Shown piece after piece: positions 19,977 through 29,377 of a stretch of DNA of 64,000 bases (positions within the stretch are counted from its first letter, which is position 1; each line of letters begins with the position of its first letter). Source of the stretch: Bdellovibrionales bacterium (lineage in GTDB: Bacteria > Bdellovibrionota > UBA1018). The stretch lies in assembly GCA_018266355.1 (NCBI GenBank), contig JAFEAP010000004.1, positions 22,113-86,112 on the forward strand. The letters are read 5' to 3'. A model generated the notes under the pieces. That model had not been told where the DNA came from. It ran no database searches and was given only the letters and a program-made list of their open reading frames with translations. Both the position numbers and the translations under genes were made by a program.

Positions 19977-20548
19977 AATTTAAAGAATTTTAATCCTATA
20001 CTTTGAATCTTATTAGGCACTTTAACATCTATTACTTCACCACTAGAAACCCAATTTAATTCAGGTAATTGTTCAATTATATAAGATTTAGTTGTAGCTG
20101 TAACACCTAATTTTTTAGCTGTATTACCTTCATAAGTTTTTAATTGAAGTTGTAACTCTGCTTCTATTTGTTCTTTTCTATCTTCTAATTGTTCAATTAT
20201 ACTATTTATAGCATCTAGTTCTGTATGACCACATTCACTATAATCATATTTAGTATAAGTAGTAGTAAGTTGTACTTCAGCTCCTAATATTTTAGCTTTT
20301 TTACCTTCTAAATACTTAGTTACATCATCTTCTATAACTTGTTTAGCTTTAGGATGTTTAAATACTAATTCTATTGCATCTTTAATTCTACGTAAAGTTA
20401 CAGCATATTTACTTGGTTCTACTTTACCATCTAATACATTATGAATTAAAGTAGCTGCAATATCTGATTTAGTATAAGTTTTATCAATATCAGTTACCAT
20501 TTGTAATGGTACTATTTGACCTTCTATTTCTTCTATTTGTTCTGACAT
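19973..20548 (-). CDS. Hypothetical protein, 191 aa (coiled-coil middle)
   Basis: No family recognised with confidence. Residues ~115-150 are Glu/Gln/Leu-rich and probably a coiled coil, flanked by alpha/beta regions. The layout is somewhat like phage Gp157-type proteins, which is only a guess. It lies in the replication operon, overlapping the next gene by 4 bases. Confidence 0.65.
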   Translation of the reverse strand: MSEQIEEIEGQIVPLQMVTDIDKTYTKSDIAATLIHNVLDGKVEPSKYAVTLRRIKDAIELVFKHPKAKQVIEDDVTKYLEGKKAKILGAEVQLTTTYTKYDYSECGHTELDAINSIIEQLEDRKEQIEAELQLQLKTYEGNTAKKLGVTATTKSYIIEQLPELNWVSSGEVIDVKVPNKIQSIGLKFFKL

Positions 20549-20549
20549 A

Positions 20550-21215
20550 TTATGCGTTTGGATTAAAAGTATCTCGTTCAGGAATTATTCTGTTTTGTTG
20601 TATAATATAATTATCTTTACATATTTTACCATCTTCAAAATAATTATATTCTAAATCAGAATAATAACTATCTTTAATATCGTTAGTAGTTTGTAATTCA
20701 TATTCTTTTTCTAAAGCTTTATAACATTTTATATTTAATTCTCTAATATCTTTTAATATATAATCATATAAAGAATTAAATAAATCAGCTATATTATCTT
20801 CAAATCCTTCACATGGAATATAATCAAGATATAAGCTAGTAGTATTTTCATGTACGTATCTATGAAATTTATCTCTTTTAATTATATTTTCTGTAAGCGT
20901 AATATCTTGATTTATTAAAGCTGTAAGAATTGATTCATAAGTAGTATCTGAATGACGATCGTTATTAATCATATTATTGAGATATTCCTCAAGATTAATA
21001 TTCCCTGTAAATGAAGCTCCGTCACCTTGTGACCAAAAACCACTAAATTCTAAATCAACATTATAAAATCCTTTATTAGTTAATTTTTCTAATAATTCTT
21101 CTTTTTTAGCTTCATACCAACCATCTTCTATTTCATATTCATTTCTTAATTTATTCTTAACATCTTCAGATAGTTCATCATATTTGAATATCTGAACCTG
21201 TACTAGCTTTGGCAT
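20550..21215 (-). CDS. Conserved phage protein, 221 aa, GFWSQGDGASF motif
   Basis: The N-terminal part has the pattern LSEDVKNKLRNEY, then FSGFWSQGDGASF at about residues 57-69, seen in a group of conserved phage proteins of unknown function. The C-terminal half is acidic and Tyr-rich. No catalytic residues can be assigned. The start overlaps the end of the RusA-like gene by 38 bases. Confidence 0.65.
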   Translation of the reverse strand: MPKLVQVQIFKYDELSEDVKNKLRNEYEIEDGWYEAKKEELLEKLTNKGFYNVDLEFSGFWSQGDGASFTGNINLEEYLNNMINNDRHSDTTYESILTALINQDITLTENIIKRDKFHRYVHENTTSLYLDYIPCEGFEDNIADLFNSLYDYILKDIRELNIKCYKALEKEYELQTTNDIKDSYYSDLEYNYFEDGKICKDNYIIQQNRIIPERDTFNPNA

Positions 21216-22074
21216 AGTGTTTATTACTTTTTAATTTAGCTAATCTTTCTTCTTCTATTGGTCTTAAAGCTTCAAGATAGTTTTCATCATCAGGAACTAT
21301 CATAAATACAAGCTTAGGAATTTCACCTTGTTCTATTGGTACAAATATTCCACCTTGAGGATCTTCAGTAACTCTTAACCTATCATCATCTACTAATTTA
21401 GGTAGAAATATTTGATTTGTACCATCTGTTCCAGTAGTAAGTAAATCGAGAAATGCTTTTGAATAAGGGTAAATTCTATTACCTATATCCCAACGTTGTC
21501 CTTGAGATTCTAAATCTTTACCATTATCAAAAGAATTTTTAACTGTATCAAAAAGATAACATTTAATACGTACTGGATAATCTATTATAATAGGTAATGC
21601 TTCTATATGAGGCGCAAATGATTTCTTAATCTCTTGCATTATTTTACCTCTAACATGAGCACTCATAAGACCATTATAAATAGCTTGACCATTTATAACC
21701 ATTTCACGAGGAGTGCCTACTTTTTTATCATTGGCTATTACTTTTTCTATTCTAGGAAGATTATAAGTATCAACAAGTAAATATTTATCTCCCTCTTTAA
21801 TTTTAGTAGGAAAATATGGTGGATATGCAGGAATCTCAACAAATTTGTTATTTCTATATAACCCTATTGCAAAACTTCCTATTAAATGATGAGGTTGAAC
21901 ATTACCATTTAATTTAATTATTTCATCTTTATATTTAGGATTAATATATTTTTTAGGTAATTTCTTACTACCACATTTAATAGTCTTACCATCCCATTCC
22001 CAATATTTTGCATTTTGACTTTCAGAAAGTCTTACTTTTCTAATATAATTAGGTATTTCTACTCTTAATATCAT
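21178..22074 (-). CDS. RusA-like Holliday junction resolvase candidate
   Basis: A 298-residue protein. Its second half has the acidic pattern of RusA-type resolvases: D196-I-G-N199, K206-x3-D210, then a VDDDRLRVT segment at 228-236 followed by a beta strand. RusA cuts four-way junctions, which fits a phage that replicates with PolA, DnaB and RecT functions. The N-terminal ~150 residues are extra and unrecognised. RusA itself is about 120 residues, so this is a distant or fused member; the call rests on residue spacing. Confidence 0.5.
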   Translation of the reverse strand: MILRVEIPNYIRKVRLSESQNAKYWEWDGKTIKCGSKKLPKKYINPKYKDEIIKLNGNVQPHHLIGSFAIGLYRNNKFVEIPAYPPYFPTKIKEGDKYLLVDTYNLPRIEKVIANDKKVGTPREMVINGQAIYNGLMSAHVRGKIMQEIKKSFAPHIEALPIIIDYPVRIKCYLFDTVKNSFDNGKDLESQGQRWDIGNRIYPYSKAFLDLLTTGTDGTNQIFLPKLVDDDRLRVTEDPQGGIFVPIEQGEIPKLVFMIVPDDENYLEALRPIEEERLAKLKSNKHYAKASTGSDIQI

Positions 22075-22435
22075 CTATACTTTCTCCTTTTAATTTAACC
22101 ATTGTGATAACACCATATTCTGAACCTAATTCTTTACTAATACTTTTAAACATATCATTAGAACTTCTATATCCAAATCTATCACCTTTAATAGTTACTG
22201 GAAGACAAGGAGAAAATATTTCTTCTATATCTTCTTTAGATAATTCAGATACTTTTCCAATTCTAATTATATTACTATGGTGAATATTTTCAGAAAGGTC
22301 ATTTATAGAGGTTAATGTAATTTTCATATCTCTAACTTCTATATTATCTACATTTTTAATAGGATAAATTCTATATTCCTTGTCCGAAGTTCTCTTCGTA
22401 ACTATTCCTTTGTGTTTCGTAAAATCTAATTCCAT
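22049..22435 (-). CDS. Hypothetical protein, 128 aa
   Basis: A beta-rich small protein with no recognised motif. It overlaps the end of the primase gene by 65 bases and the next gene by 26, both unusually long overlaps. The real start could be an internal Met (about residue 37), but that would lose conserved-looking strands, so the longer form is kept. Confidence 0.6.
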   Translation of the reverse strand: MELDFTKHKGIVTKRTSDKEYRIYPIKNVDNIEVRDMKITLTSINDLSENIHHSNIIRIGKVSELSKEDIEEIFSPCLPVTIKGDRFGYRSSNDMFKSISKELGSEYGVITMVKLKGESIDDIKSRNT

Positions 22436-23435
22436 TTTCTATTAATTCTTCTGCTTTTTCTAATCCTAATTTGATACATACATCATAAAAATCTTTACAT
22501 CCTTTATAACCTAAACCTCTATTCCAAATTTTATCTCTTAAGAATATAGGTTCTATACCATATTTTTCTCTATGTTTCCAAGCACTATGAATACCTGTAT
22601 TATCATAATCATATAGTATAAAAAGTTGTTCAAATTGAGTTCTAAGATATATATATTGATTAGGTGTGATTATAGTTTTTTCTGAACCTGGAGCTATAGC
22701 ATCTAAATCATATTTATCTCTAAACAATCTTAAATACCTAACATCTTTATAAGATTTAGTTATTATACCATATCTTGAAGGTCTAAAATTATGTATTCCT
22801 TGAAATACTGAATCACCTATAAATTTATATTGATTCCTTTTAGGAAAGTATAACTTTTTTTTATTCTTTCCGAGTAAATAGACATAACAGGGGTCATTAT
22901 CCGTATGAGTATATATAAGTCCATTATTAATATACATCCGAAGAATAGGGTAGATTCCATCATTCTCTAAATCTTTTCTAGTTTGATATTTCCAAAATTC
23001 AGCATCTTTTCTAGTCCATTTTCTAATTTCATAATCAATTTGAGGTTTTACCTTTTGTATAATATTAATATTAGTAGCTATTATCTTTCTTTCAGATTTA
23101 CTATATTTATGTATTCCAAAAGCTTTAGCTATATTTTCTAATATTATATTAAAATTATGAGGATTTTTACTATCTAGTTTTAGATTATATGCTACACAAT
23201 CAAAACAATCACCCCAAAAATATCCTGCAAAATCTTGACCTCTGAGTATTTTCCCTGTATAATGAAAACCGAAAGTAGGTATATTATCTGTCCTTAATGG
23301 AGATTTAATAAGACTATTACTATCAAGACAATATTGTATATCTTCTAAACTTACCTTTGAATAAGCTACAAATATTTCTTCTTGTGTTATTCTATCTAAG
23401 ATATATTGTTTGGTTAATTTGGGTAATATCTGCAT
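22371..23435 (-). CDS. DNA primase with TOPRIM domain
   Basis: It makes RNA primers for DNA replication. Residues 40-57 (SLIKSPLRTDNIPTFGF) match the SPF-x-D-x-TPSF segment next to the zinc-binding domain of bacterial-type primases; only C77 and C80 remain of a zinc site, so zinc binding is doubtful. ITKSYKDVRYLR at 225-236 and APGSEKTI at 248-255 are typical of short phage TOPRIM primases. The acidic metal site is DYDNTG at 276-281. It is first in a cluster with SSB-like, RecT-like and DnaB-like genes, which together would form the replisome. Confidence 0.82.
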   Translation of the reverse strand: MQILPKLTKQYILDRITQEEIFVAYSKVSLEDIQYCLDSNSLIKSPLRTDNIPTFGFHYTGKILRGQDFAGYFWGDCFDCVAYNLKLDSKNPHNFNIILENIAKAFGIHKYSKSERKIIATNINIIQKVKPQIDYEIRKWTRKDAEFWKYQTRKDLENDGIYPILRMYINNGLIYTHTDNDPCYVYLLGKNKKKLYFPKRNQYKFIGDSVFQGIHNFRPSRYGIITKSYKDVRYLRLFRDKYDLDAIAPGSEKTIITPNQYIYLRTQFEQLFILYDYDNTGIHSAWKHREKYGIEPIFLRDKIWNRGLGYKGCKDFYDVCIKLGLEKAEELIENGIRFYETQRNSYEENFGQGI

Positions 23436-23447
23436 GGATTATAATAT

Positions 23448-23474
23448 AAAGGGAGAACCTTTCGATTCTCCCTT
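23448..23474 (-). terminator. Hairpin between SSB-like and primase genes
   Basis: A 9-bp stem (AAGGGAGAA / TTCTCCCTT) with an 8-base loop in the 52-base gap. It lacks a long T-run on either side, so it may be a weak terminator, an attenuator or an mRNA-stabilising hairpin rather than a strong stop. Confidence 0.5.
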
Positions 23475-23487
23475 CTATTAGATGTAA

Positions 23488-24144
23488 TTAAAAATCAAAA
23501 CCATCAGGTAAATCTTCGGTATTACCCTTAGTATTTACTCCTGGAGCGTTGTTACTAGCAACAACCTTATCAACTTTATCTTTATTACCTACTGTTAAAG
23601 TCTTAGGAGCTTCTTTATTAGTTTCACTTACTTTCTCTAGGAAGTTAGGGAATGGGAATTGAAGTCTATTATTATTATCATAAGTAAGCTTCAACCACAT
23701 AGCTATAGGCTTATCATCTTCAGTTTTAAATATAGGCTTACCTGCTTTACCTGTATTAAATACATTAGCAACATTAGTGAAAAATTCATCAAAATTATCA
23801 CCACTAAGTTGGTTAGCTATTTCAGGAGTAATATCTATATACTTTTCTGCAACGTGCTTAATACGTTGTTCCATCCATCCAAACTTATCATTGAACTTAG
23901 CATCATCATCAGCTAAAGGCCATATTGTTTCAGTATGACGCTTGGTACGATCTCCACTTTCAAAAGTGAAACTAAGTGTAACAGGTTTCTGTCCAGCCTT
24001 ATCACCTTTCTTTATCTCAGTTGCTTTAGCTTCTACACTAACAAGCATACATTTATTGAAAGGATTTTGAGAAGTTACATTAAAAGGTATTTGTGTAGTT
24101 GATACTGTTTCTGTCTTTACACCTAATTTTTTACCTTCACTCAT
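23488..24144 (-). CDS. Single-stranded DNA-binding-like protein
   Basis: A protein of about 218 residues with a beta-rich N-terminal domain (OB-fold-like strand pattern), a low-complexity linker of Asn, Lys, Thr and Gly, and an acidic, aromatic tip (DLPDGFDF). This organisation is typical of phage and bacterial SSBs, whose tips recruit partners. Codon use is more GC-rich than neighbours, suggesting high expression. The ATG at 24144 is preferred over an upstream in-frame TTG. The fold is inferred from architecture, not from specific residues. Confidence 0.6.
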   Translation of the reverse strand: MSEGKKLGVKTETVSTTQIPFNVTSQNPFNKCMLVSVEAKATEIKKGDKAGQKPVTLSFTFESGDRTKRHTETIWPLADDDAKFNDKFGWMEQRIKHVAEKYIDITPEIANQLSGDNFDEFFTNVANVFNTGKAGKPIFKTEDDKPIAMWLKLTYDNNNRLQFPFPNFLEKVSETNKEAPKTLTVGNKDKVDKVVASNNAPGVNTKGNTEDLPDGFDF

Positions 24145-24201
24145 TTGTTTATACAATTAAAAATTATGAAATAAATTAAAATATATTATTAAAGCTAAGA
24201 A

Positions 24202-24226
24202 AGGGGATGCCTTAATAGCATCCCCT
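24202..24226 (-). terminator. Intrinsic terminator downstream of the 179-aa gene
   Basis: A perfect 9-bp GC-rich stem (AGGGGATGC / GCATCCCCT) with a 7-base loop, followed on the minus strand by TTTCTT. It separates the 24253-24792 gene from the SSB-like gene and implies an extra promoter or partial read-through for the latter. Confidence 0.75.
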
Positions 24227-24252
24227 ATTCTACTACTTAGAGTTCTTTCTGA

Positions 24253-24792
24253 CTAGAACTCTTCGCTAGTATGTTGAGCAGTAGCTTGAGAAGTTGTCTG
24301 AGAAGCAGCTTCTGTAGTACCGGACTTCTTAGCCTTATTAGCAGCTTTCTTAGCTTGAGTAGCAGCTATTTGTTCAGGAGTACGTTCTTTACGAGCAGCC
24401 TTAGTCTTAGTATCAGCAAGAGTAAGAGGATAATACTTAACACCATCAGATTCTACTGCTTCACCAAGATCATATACATTACTACCTGAGCTATTACCCT
24501 TGAGAGCAGCATAACCAGCAGCATCAGAGAAAGACAACTTACCTTTCTTTTCTTGAGCATTAACAAATGCAAGCTTTGCACCACTATTACCACCTACTGC
24601 GAGATATGGAACTGGTTCAGTACCTTCATCACCTGCAAGAACTATCATAACATGGTCTCCTGCGCTAACTCCAAGAGTTGCAGCAGCAGGTGTGTTAAGA
24701 CGCATACCACCACTTGTAGGAGTAGTTTCGAGTTGAGCCTTGTCAGTTCCAGTAGGACGTGTACCAGTTAATTTTCCGATTACCTTAAACAT
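24253..24792 (-). CDS. Conserved crAss-type protein, 179 aa, probably abundant
   Basis: Residues 1-110 form a beta-rich domain with AATLGVSAGDHVMIVLAGD resembling small barrel or AbrB-like segments. Residues ~130-179 are a low-complexity Ala/Lys/Gln/Thr tail ending in SEEF. Codon use is markedly GC-richer than the surroundings, as in the SSB-like, 36349-36690, 46299-46838 and capsid genes, which suggests high expression. It is bracketed by its own terminator. Function unknown; a DNA-binding or virion role is possible. Confidence 0.6.
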   Translation of the reverse strand: MFKVIGKLTGTRPTGTDKAQLETTPTSGGMRLNTPAAATLGVSAGDHVMIVLAGDEGTEPVPYLAVGGNSGAKLAFVNAQEKKGKLSFSDAAGYAALKGNSSGSNVYDLGEAVESDGVKYYPLTLADTKTKAARKERTPEQIAATQAKKAANKAKKSGTTEAASQTTSQATAQHTSEEF

Positions 24793-24821
24793 TTTACTTT
24801 GTTTTTATGATTAATAAATAA

Positions 24822-25604
24822 TTAAATACTTTTTGTTTCATTAGATTCAATGATTGTAAATTCACCTTCTTCTTCTCTTACTTGAAGATTATTTACATCT
24901 GCTAATTCAGAATGTTCTAACATTCCTAATAAAGCATCTGATGCTATCCATCTAGCGCCTATTGTTAGACATCTAGTTCTTATCATAACTTTTGGATTCT
25001 TAATCCAATTATCTTTAGTAGATAAACCAGCAGTTACAGCATCTTGCCAACTAAATTTAGAAATATATTCTTTGAGATACCATTTACCTTCAGCATCTTT
25101 TACCTTTCTCTCAAATTTAATTTCTGTACCATAATCAACAATTTGTCTAAGAATCTGAGTTCTATTATTATCAAATTTCTCTTTCTTAGTTTCAGTTGTA
25201 ATTAACTGATATTTATCAAGATTATTAAGAATAAAATCTTCTTTATAATCTATTCCAGTATTATCTTTATATATATAAACTGGTTCATAATCTTTTAATA
25301 CTGTTGTTTTTATACCATATTGGTCTAACTTAGCATTAATTATATGAACACCTACTGAACTTCTACCATTTACAGAATAGATGTTAGCTAGAGAACCCAT
25401 AACACCCATTCCTAATTCCTTACCTAATTGTACAGTAGCAACAAATTTACCTACTGTATCTATACTAGAAGGAATTAATCCAGTACCTTTTACCTTATCA
25501 AAAAATAGTTCTAATTCACTAAAACTACTAAACTTATCAATAGCATCTATTTTAGCTATACTAGGATTATCTTTTTTTAGTTCGATTGATTTTTCGTCTG
25601 TCAC
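24822..25604 (-). CDS. RecT-like single-strand annealing protein
   Basis: It anneals complementary single strands during phage recombination and repair. The pattern is that of the RecT/Bet family: ATVQLGKELGMGVMGSLANIY, NGRSSVGVHIINAKLDQYG, then WQDAVTAGLSTKDNW with a following NPKVMIRTRCLTIGARW, and an acidic C-terminal segment. The start appears to be GTG at 25604. It lies between the 179-aa gene and the DnaB-like helicase. Family membership is well supported by motif order; no partner exonuclease is seen immediately beside it. Confidence 0.72.
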   Translation of the reverse strand: MTDEKSIELKKDNPSIAKIDAIDKFSSFSELELFFDKVKGTGLIPSSIDTVGKFVATVQLGKELGMGVMGSLANIYSVNGRSSVGVHIINAKLDQYGIKTTVLKDYEPVYIYKDNTGIDYKEDFILNNLDKYQLITTETKKEKFDNNRTQILRQIVDYGTEIKFERKVKDAEGKWYLKEYISKFSWQDAVTAGLSTKDNWIKNPKVMIRTRCLTIGARWIASDALLGMLEHSELADVNNLQVREEEGEFTIIESNETKSI

Positions 25605-25678
25605 CGTTATAATCCTTTTTCGTTCAATTCCTATACAAATATAAAAACTATCCTTAGAAGAAAAAACTTTTTGAAGAT

Positions 25679-26719
25679 TTATTTTTGTATACTTCGTGTT
25701 ATGTTCATATTTAACTTTTCACCTTCGGTCAATGGTCTAAATCTACCCTTGTTCAATTCTGCGATTAGCCAAAAACTGCCAGTCTGTCCATGACGGTATT
25801 TTATGCCATTACCATGAACTAATCCTTTAGTTTTTATACTACGAGGCCCATATAATTCTATACCTATTAATTCAGGTCTATGAACTATAATAACATTATC
25901 ACAAGCATGATATAATTGGTTACTACCATGTATATCAGTTTTTAATGGATAATGATTATTAGGATTATCTTTTCTAACTGGTTGTTCAATATTACCATTT
26001 AATTGATTTAAAACTATAGTAGTGAGATTATCTTCTTTAGTAGCTTCTATTATATATTTAGCAAAATCAGCTACTAAAGCTATTTCATCTCTTTCCTCAA
26101 GTCTTTTAATAAGTAAAGCATGGTCAAAACTAACTATAAGTTTATTTACTTTACCCGATACTTGATCTACTTGATTAATTTTATATCTTTCAACAAAATA
26201 TTTAATAGTATCTCTAATTTGATTAATATTACCACTATTTTCAACATAGAACAATTTTTTATTAGACATTTTATCTAAATAATTAATAGCTTGTTCTAGT
26301 TCTTCATCACTCAAATTATTATACCCAGTATTATCTTGTTTAATCTCTGAACTTCGGAGATAAGCATAACTTTTCTCCATTTTACCACTAATATTTCTTA
26401 AAATTTCATCTTCACCTTTCATTTCAAAGTTAAAATGTAGTATATAAGGTTCATATATAGATTCTCCATTGAGTTCAATATTAAGAAAATCTTCTTCTAT
26501 CATATTAAGTAGAAAAGATTTACCTCCACCTGAACTACTAGCTATCATAGTTATAAAACCTGGACGCCAATATTTAAGCATACCTGCATTAATAGCAGGA
26601 AATCTACATTTCCAACCTCTTTGTTTACCGTCTCTTTCTTGTCTAAGTATTTCCTTAGCTTCTTCAGCAGCAGATTTAACATGAACAATTTTAAGAGCGG
26701 GTTCTTTTCTACTTTCCAT
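25679..26719 (-). CDS. DnaB-type replicative helicase (RecA-fold domain only)
   Basis: It unwinds DNA at the fork. Walker A ASSSGGGKS is at 60-68, FNFEMKG (the DnaB-like H1a/FSLEM position) at about 95-101, Walker B-like KLIVSFDHALLI at about 192-203, and TTIVLNQLNGN (DnaB motif H3) at about 233-243. The N-terminal DnaB domain is missing; the protein is 346 residues versus about 450-470 in bacteria. The downstream 198-aa protein may serve as its loader. Confidence 0.85.
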   Translation of the reverse strand: MESRKEPALKIVHVKSAAEEAKEILRQERDGKQRGWKCRFPAINAGMLKYWRPGFITMIASSSGGGKSFLLNMIEEDFLNIELNGESIYEPYILHFNFEMKGEDEILRNISGKMEKSYAYLRSSEIKQDNTGYNNLSDEELEQAINYLDKMSNKKLFYVENSGNINQIRDTIKYFVERYKINQVDQVSGKVNKLIVSFDHALLIKRLEERDEIALVADFAKYIIEATKEDNLTTIVLNQLNGNIEQPVRKDNPNNHYPLKTDIHGSNQLYHACDNVIIVHRPELIGIELYGPRSIKTKGLVHGNGIKYRHGQTGSFWLIAELNKGRFRPLTEGEKLNMNITRSIQK

Positions 26720-26720
26720 T

Positions 26721-27317
26721 TTAACCGAAATCTTTTTCTCCTTCTAGTACACCCTGTATAGGTTTAGATGTACCTAATCTTATCTTTCTAATTTCTAGCC
26801 ATTGTTCTGATTTAAGGAAATTCTCTATTTTACCTTTAACCAAATTCTTACTAATAGCATAATCTAAATCTTTTAAAACTTCTTCATGTTCTTCTTTATT
26901 TCCTTTTATAGCCTTCCAATATAATCTACGAAATTCATTCTTATCCATCATTTTCATTGGATAATTACGACCTTCACTAGTTATTATTGGTGGATATTTA
27001 TCCCAAAATTCATTACCAGCTTCATATTCATCTACAAATATATGAGTAAATTTTTCACCTATTACTAGATTATCAACATCAGTTCTATTAGGATCAATTC
27101 TAGTCATAAAACCTCTCCTAATTAAATCTTCAAATTGCTCTTTACCCATGAAATTCTTACTATTATCAGTAGGAAAAGCTTTTTTATAAAGTTTAATAAG
27201 CTCTAAAGCTTTATCTTTATCATGTTCTTTCCATCTTAATAGATATAATAATAAGAATTGTTGTTGTGTCAAATGATTTGATACTATGAAGTTTAGGTAT
27301 CTTTCTACATTAAGCAT
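26721..27317 (-). CDS. Hypothetical replication protein, 198 aa
   Basis: The N-terminal ~70 residues are helical with a winged-helix-like pattern; the rest is charged and helical. It sits directly upstream of the DnaB-type helicase with a 1-base gap. Phage helicase loaders and replisome organisers often occupy this position, but no sequence motif confirms that here. Confidence 0.6.
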   Translation of the reverse strand: MLNVERYLNFIVSNHLTQQQFLLLYLLRWKEHDKDKALELIKLYKKAFPTDNSKNFMGKEQFEDLIRRGFMTRIDPNRTDVDNLVIGEKFTHIFVDEYEAGNEFWDKYPPIITSEGRNYPMKMMDKNEFRRLYWKAIKGNKEEHEEVLKDLDYAISKNLVKGKIENFLKSEQWLEIRKIRLGTSKPIQGVLEGEKDFG

Positions 27318-27333
27318 TGTTATAGATTAATAA

Positions 27334-28803
27334 CTAAATCTCTACATCACTTTCAGGTGGGACAAACTTATGTTTAATTTGTTCAATATTATCTATCCAA
27401 TGTATCATATTAGGACTACCTTTTTGACTATCTCTAAGCCAATCTTCATCTTTAGTATCTTTGATATAAAGATTAACTATTATTACTATTGTATCTAACT
27501 TATAAAGTTTTAATCTTTTTACTCTACCTCTTCTTTGAATCTGTTGAGTTGGATTAGAAGTACGAGCAGCAACTACTCCTAATTCTATATCTTCTACATC
27601 AAATCCTTTATCAAGAGCTGTAGCAGTAACTATAACTTTTACTTTACCAGTTCTAATAGCTTTAATAGCAAATTCTTTAAGACCTTTAGCACCAAAGATT
27701 TTAGGTTGTCCTTTATTTTTACCTGTTTTAATAGTAATTATATTACCATCATCATCAGGTAAAGTACTAGAAGGTAATCTACTATGATATGCAACACTTG
27801 TTAATTTGCCAAATTTCTCATTAATAAGAAGATTTAGTTTATCTACAAATGCTGTACTTTGACCAAAACATATTGTTTTTAGATAAGGAAATCTTTTAAT
27901 TATTTCTATAGCAGCTTCTGCTTTTGGACTAGCGTTATATAATAAATTTTTTCTTACTCTAACTGCTTCCATTAGATTAGAGGCATAACCAATAATCTTA
28001 TTTGGATTCCAAATTTCATTAATCTTACGATTTTCTTCTATAGTATAATCTAAATCTTTTCTCCATCCGTTTTTATTAGCCCACATAGTAGCATATGCAA
28101 TTCCAGGATAATGTTTACCCTGAAATTCTCCACCTGATAGAACTTTATACGCAGCCTCAAATCCTTTAGAACCAAATTTATTAAGATTATCATTTATAAC
28201 TTTACTAAAATCTCTATAATCTTTTTGGTCATATTCATCAAGTCGCAATCCTAAGTTATATTCTATACAGGGAGATACATACCCTTCTGTAATAGCATCA
28301 TATTCACTAATTATATCAATTACAGGACATTTATCATTAAGAATTTTATTTTCTTTACATTTCTTATCCCAAGTAGCTGTAAGAGCTAAAATATGTTTAT
28401 AAATACATAATTCACCACTTATAACTTTTATTCTTTCATCTCCTGTAAATTCATGAATTTCATCTATTATAACCAAATCACATATAATTACTATACTATC
28501 TACTAATATCTGATGTATAGTACTTACTGCTATTCTATCTTGTAAATCTATTGGTATATGTTTAGATATTTCTTTTTTCCAATCTTTGTATAATTGTTCA
28601 GATGGTACTATTATTTGGATAAATTTTGTATTATCTTTTTCAAGATAATTTTTAACTATTAACAAAGCTGTATAAGTCTTTCCAACACCTGTACAGTAAT
28701 TTAATGTACCGACACCATTTTTATTAGCTCCATAGTCTTTTGAATGACGCCACTTATTGACACCAATAAGCTGTCTTTCAAGTTTCTTGGTATCAATATT
28801 CAT
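27334..28803 (-). CDS. Superfamily 2 DNA helicase (UvsW/DEAD-like)
   Basis: A 489-residue ATP-dependent helicase. Walker A CTGVGKT is at 37-43, the DEIH box (motif II) at 114-117, motif III ALTAT follows, and the second RecA fold contains VTATALDKGFD and QIQRRGRVKRL (motifs V and VI). T4 UvsW-type enzymes of this class remodel forks, R-loops and recombination intermediates. It lies upstream of the DnaB gene in the replication block. Confidence 0.85.
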   Translation of the reverse strand: MNIDTKKLERQLIGVNKWRHSKDYGANKNGVGTLNYCTGVGKTYTALLIVKNYLEKDNTKFIQIIVPSEQLYKDWKKEISKHIPIDLQDRIAVSTIHQILVDSIVIICDLVIIDEIHEFTGDERIKVISGELCIYKHILALTATWDKKCKENKILNDKCPVIDIISEYDAITEGYVSPCIEYNLGLRLDEYDQKDYRDFSKVINDNLNKFGSKGFEAAYKVLSGGEFQGKHYPGIAYATMWANKNGWRKDLDYTIEENRKINEIWNPNKIIGYASNLMEAVRVRKNLLYNASPKAEAAIEIIKRFPYLKTICFGQSTAFVDKLNLLINEKFGKLTSVAYHSRLPSSTLPDDDGNIITIKTGKNKGQPKIFGAKGLKEFAIKAIRTGKVKVIVTATALDKGFDVEDIELGVVAARTSNPTQQIQRRGRVKRLKLYKLDTIVIIVNLYIKDTKDEDWLRDSQKGSPNMIHWIDNIEQIKHKFVPPESDVEI

Positions 28804-28804
28804 A

Positions 28805-28981
28805 TTAATCGAATGTCCCTATTATTACAAAAGTAGTTTTTAATACTTTATCTATAGGATGAGTTTCGATCTTTTCAATATGAATTGGTTCATCAAGATT
28901 TTCATCATAATATAAAGCTTCAGTTTCTAATGTATCTTCATCAAAAGTTTCAATCTTTTCCTTAATTTCTTTCCAAGTCAT
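28805..28981 (-). CDS. Small acidic protein, 58 aa
   Basis: A short frame starting at ATG 28981 and ending at TAA 28805, 1 base before the SF2 helicase start. The protein begins MTWKEIKEKIETFDED, is acidic, and ends in a hydrophobic strand (TTFVIIGTFD). It fills the gap exactly and shares the AT-rich codon use of its neighbours. Function unknown. Confidence 0.6.
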   Translation of the reverse strand: MTWKEIKEKIETFDEDTLETEALYYDENLDEPIHIEKIETHPIDKVLKTTFVIIGTFD

Positions 28982-28984
28982 ATT

Positions 28985-29377
28985 TTATTTATTTACAAAT
29001 TCTAAAGGATAACAATCTTTATATTTATCAATATTAGATTTATTTTCAAATAGTCTCATTTTAATAGTAACTCTATCAAAATTTAATTCTTTTTGTATTC
29101 TATCATATAGATATTTACATTGAACTACTTTTAAATTATATCCACCTTTCTTTCTTATTCTACCTTTTATTTCTTCTCTTACTATAAATCCTTTATTATC
29201 TTTAAAAACATACCATTTATTATTATGTTTAATAAATGTCACTCTATCATTTATTTTCAAATCTATAATATCAGAAGCAGTTGGATTAAATGTTATTTTA
29301 CCAGTATTATAAAAAGATAATGTAGGTTGAGTTACTTTAAGACCTAAAATAGAATTGTCAAATACTTCTATTTCCAT
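28985..29377 (-). CDS. Hypothetical protein, 130 aa
   Basis: A beta-rich, basic protein with a KINDRVTFI...KWYVFKD pattern like a small barrel or AbrB-like fold. No family identified. It overlaps the NUMOD1-like gene by 20 bases. Confidence 0.6.
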   Translation of the reverse strand: MEIEVFDNSILGLKVTQPTLSFYNTGKITFNPTASDIIDLKINDRVTFIKHNNKWYVFKDNKGFIVREEIKGRIRKKGGYNLKVVQCKYLYDRIQKELNFDRVTIKMRLFENKSNIDKYKDCYPLEFVNK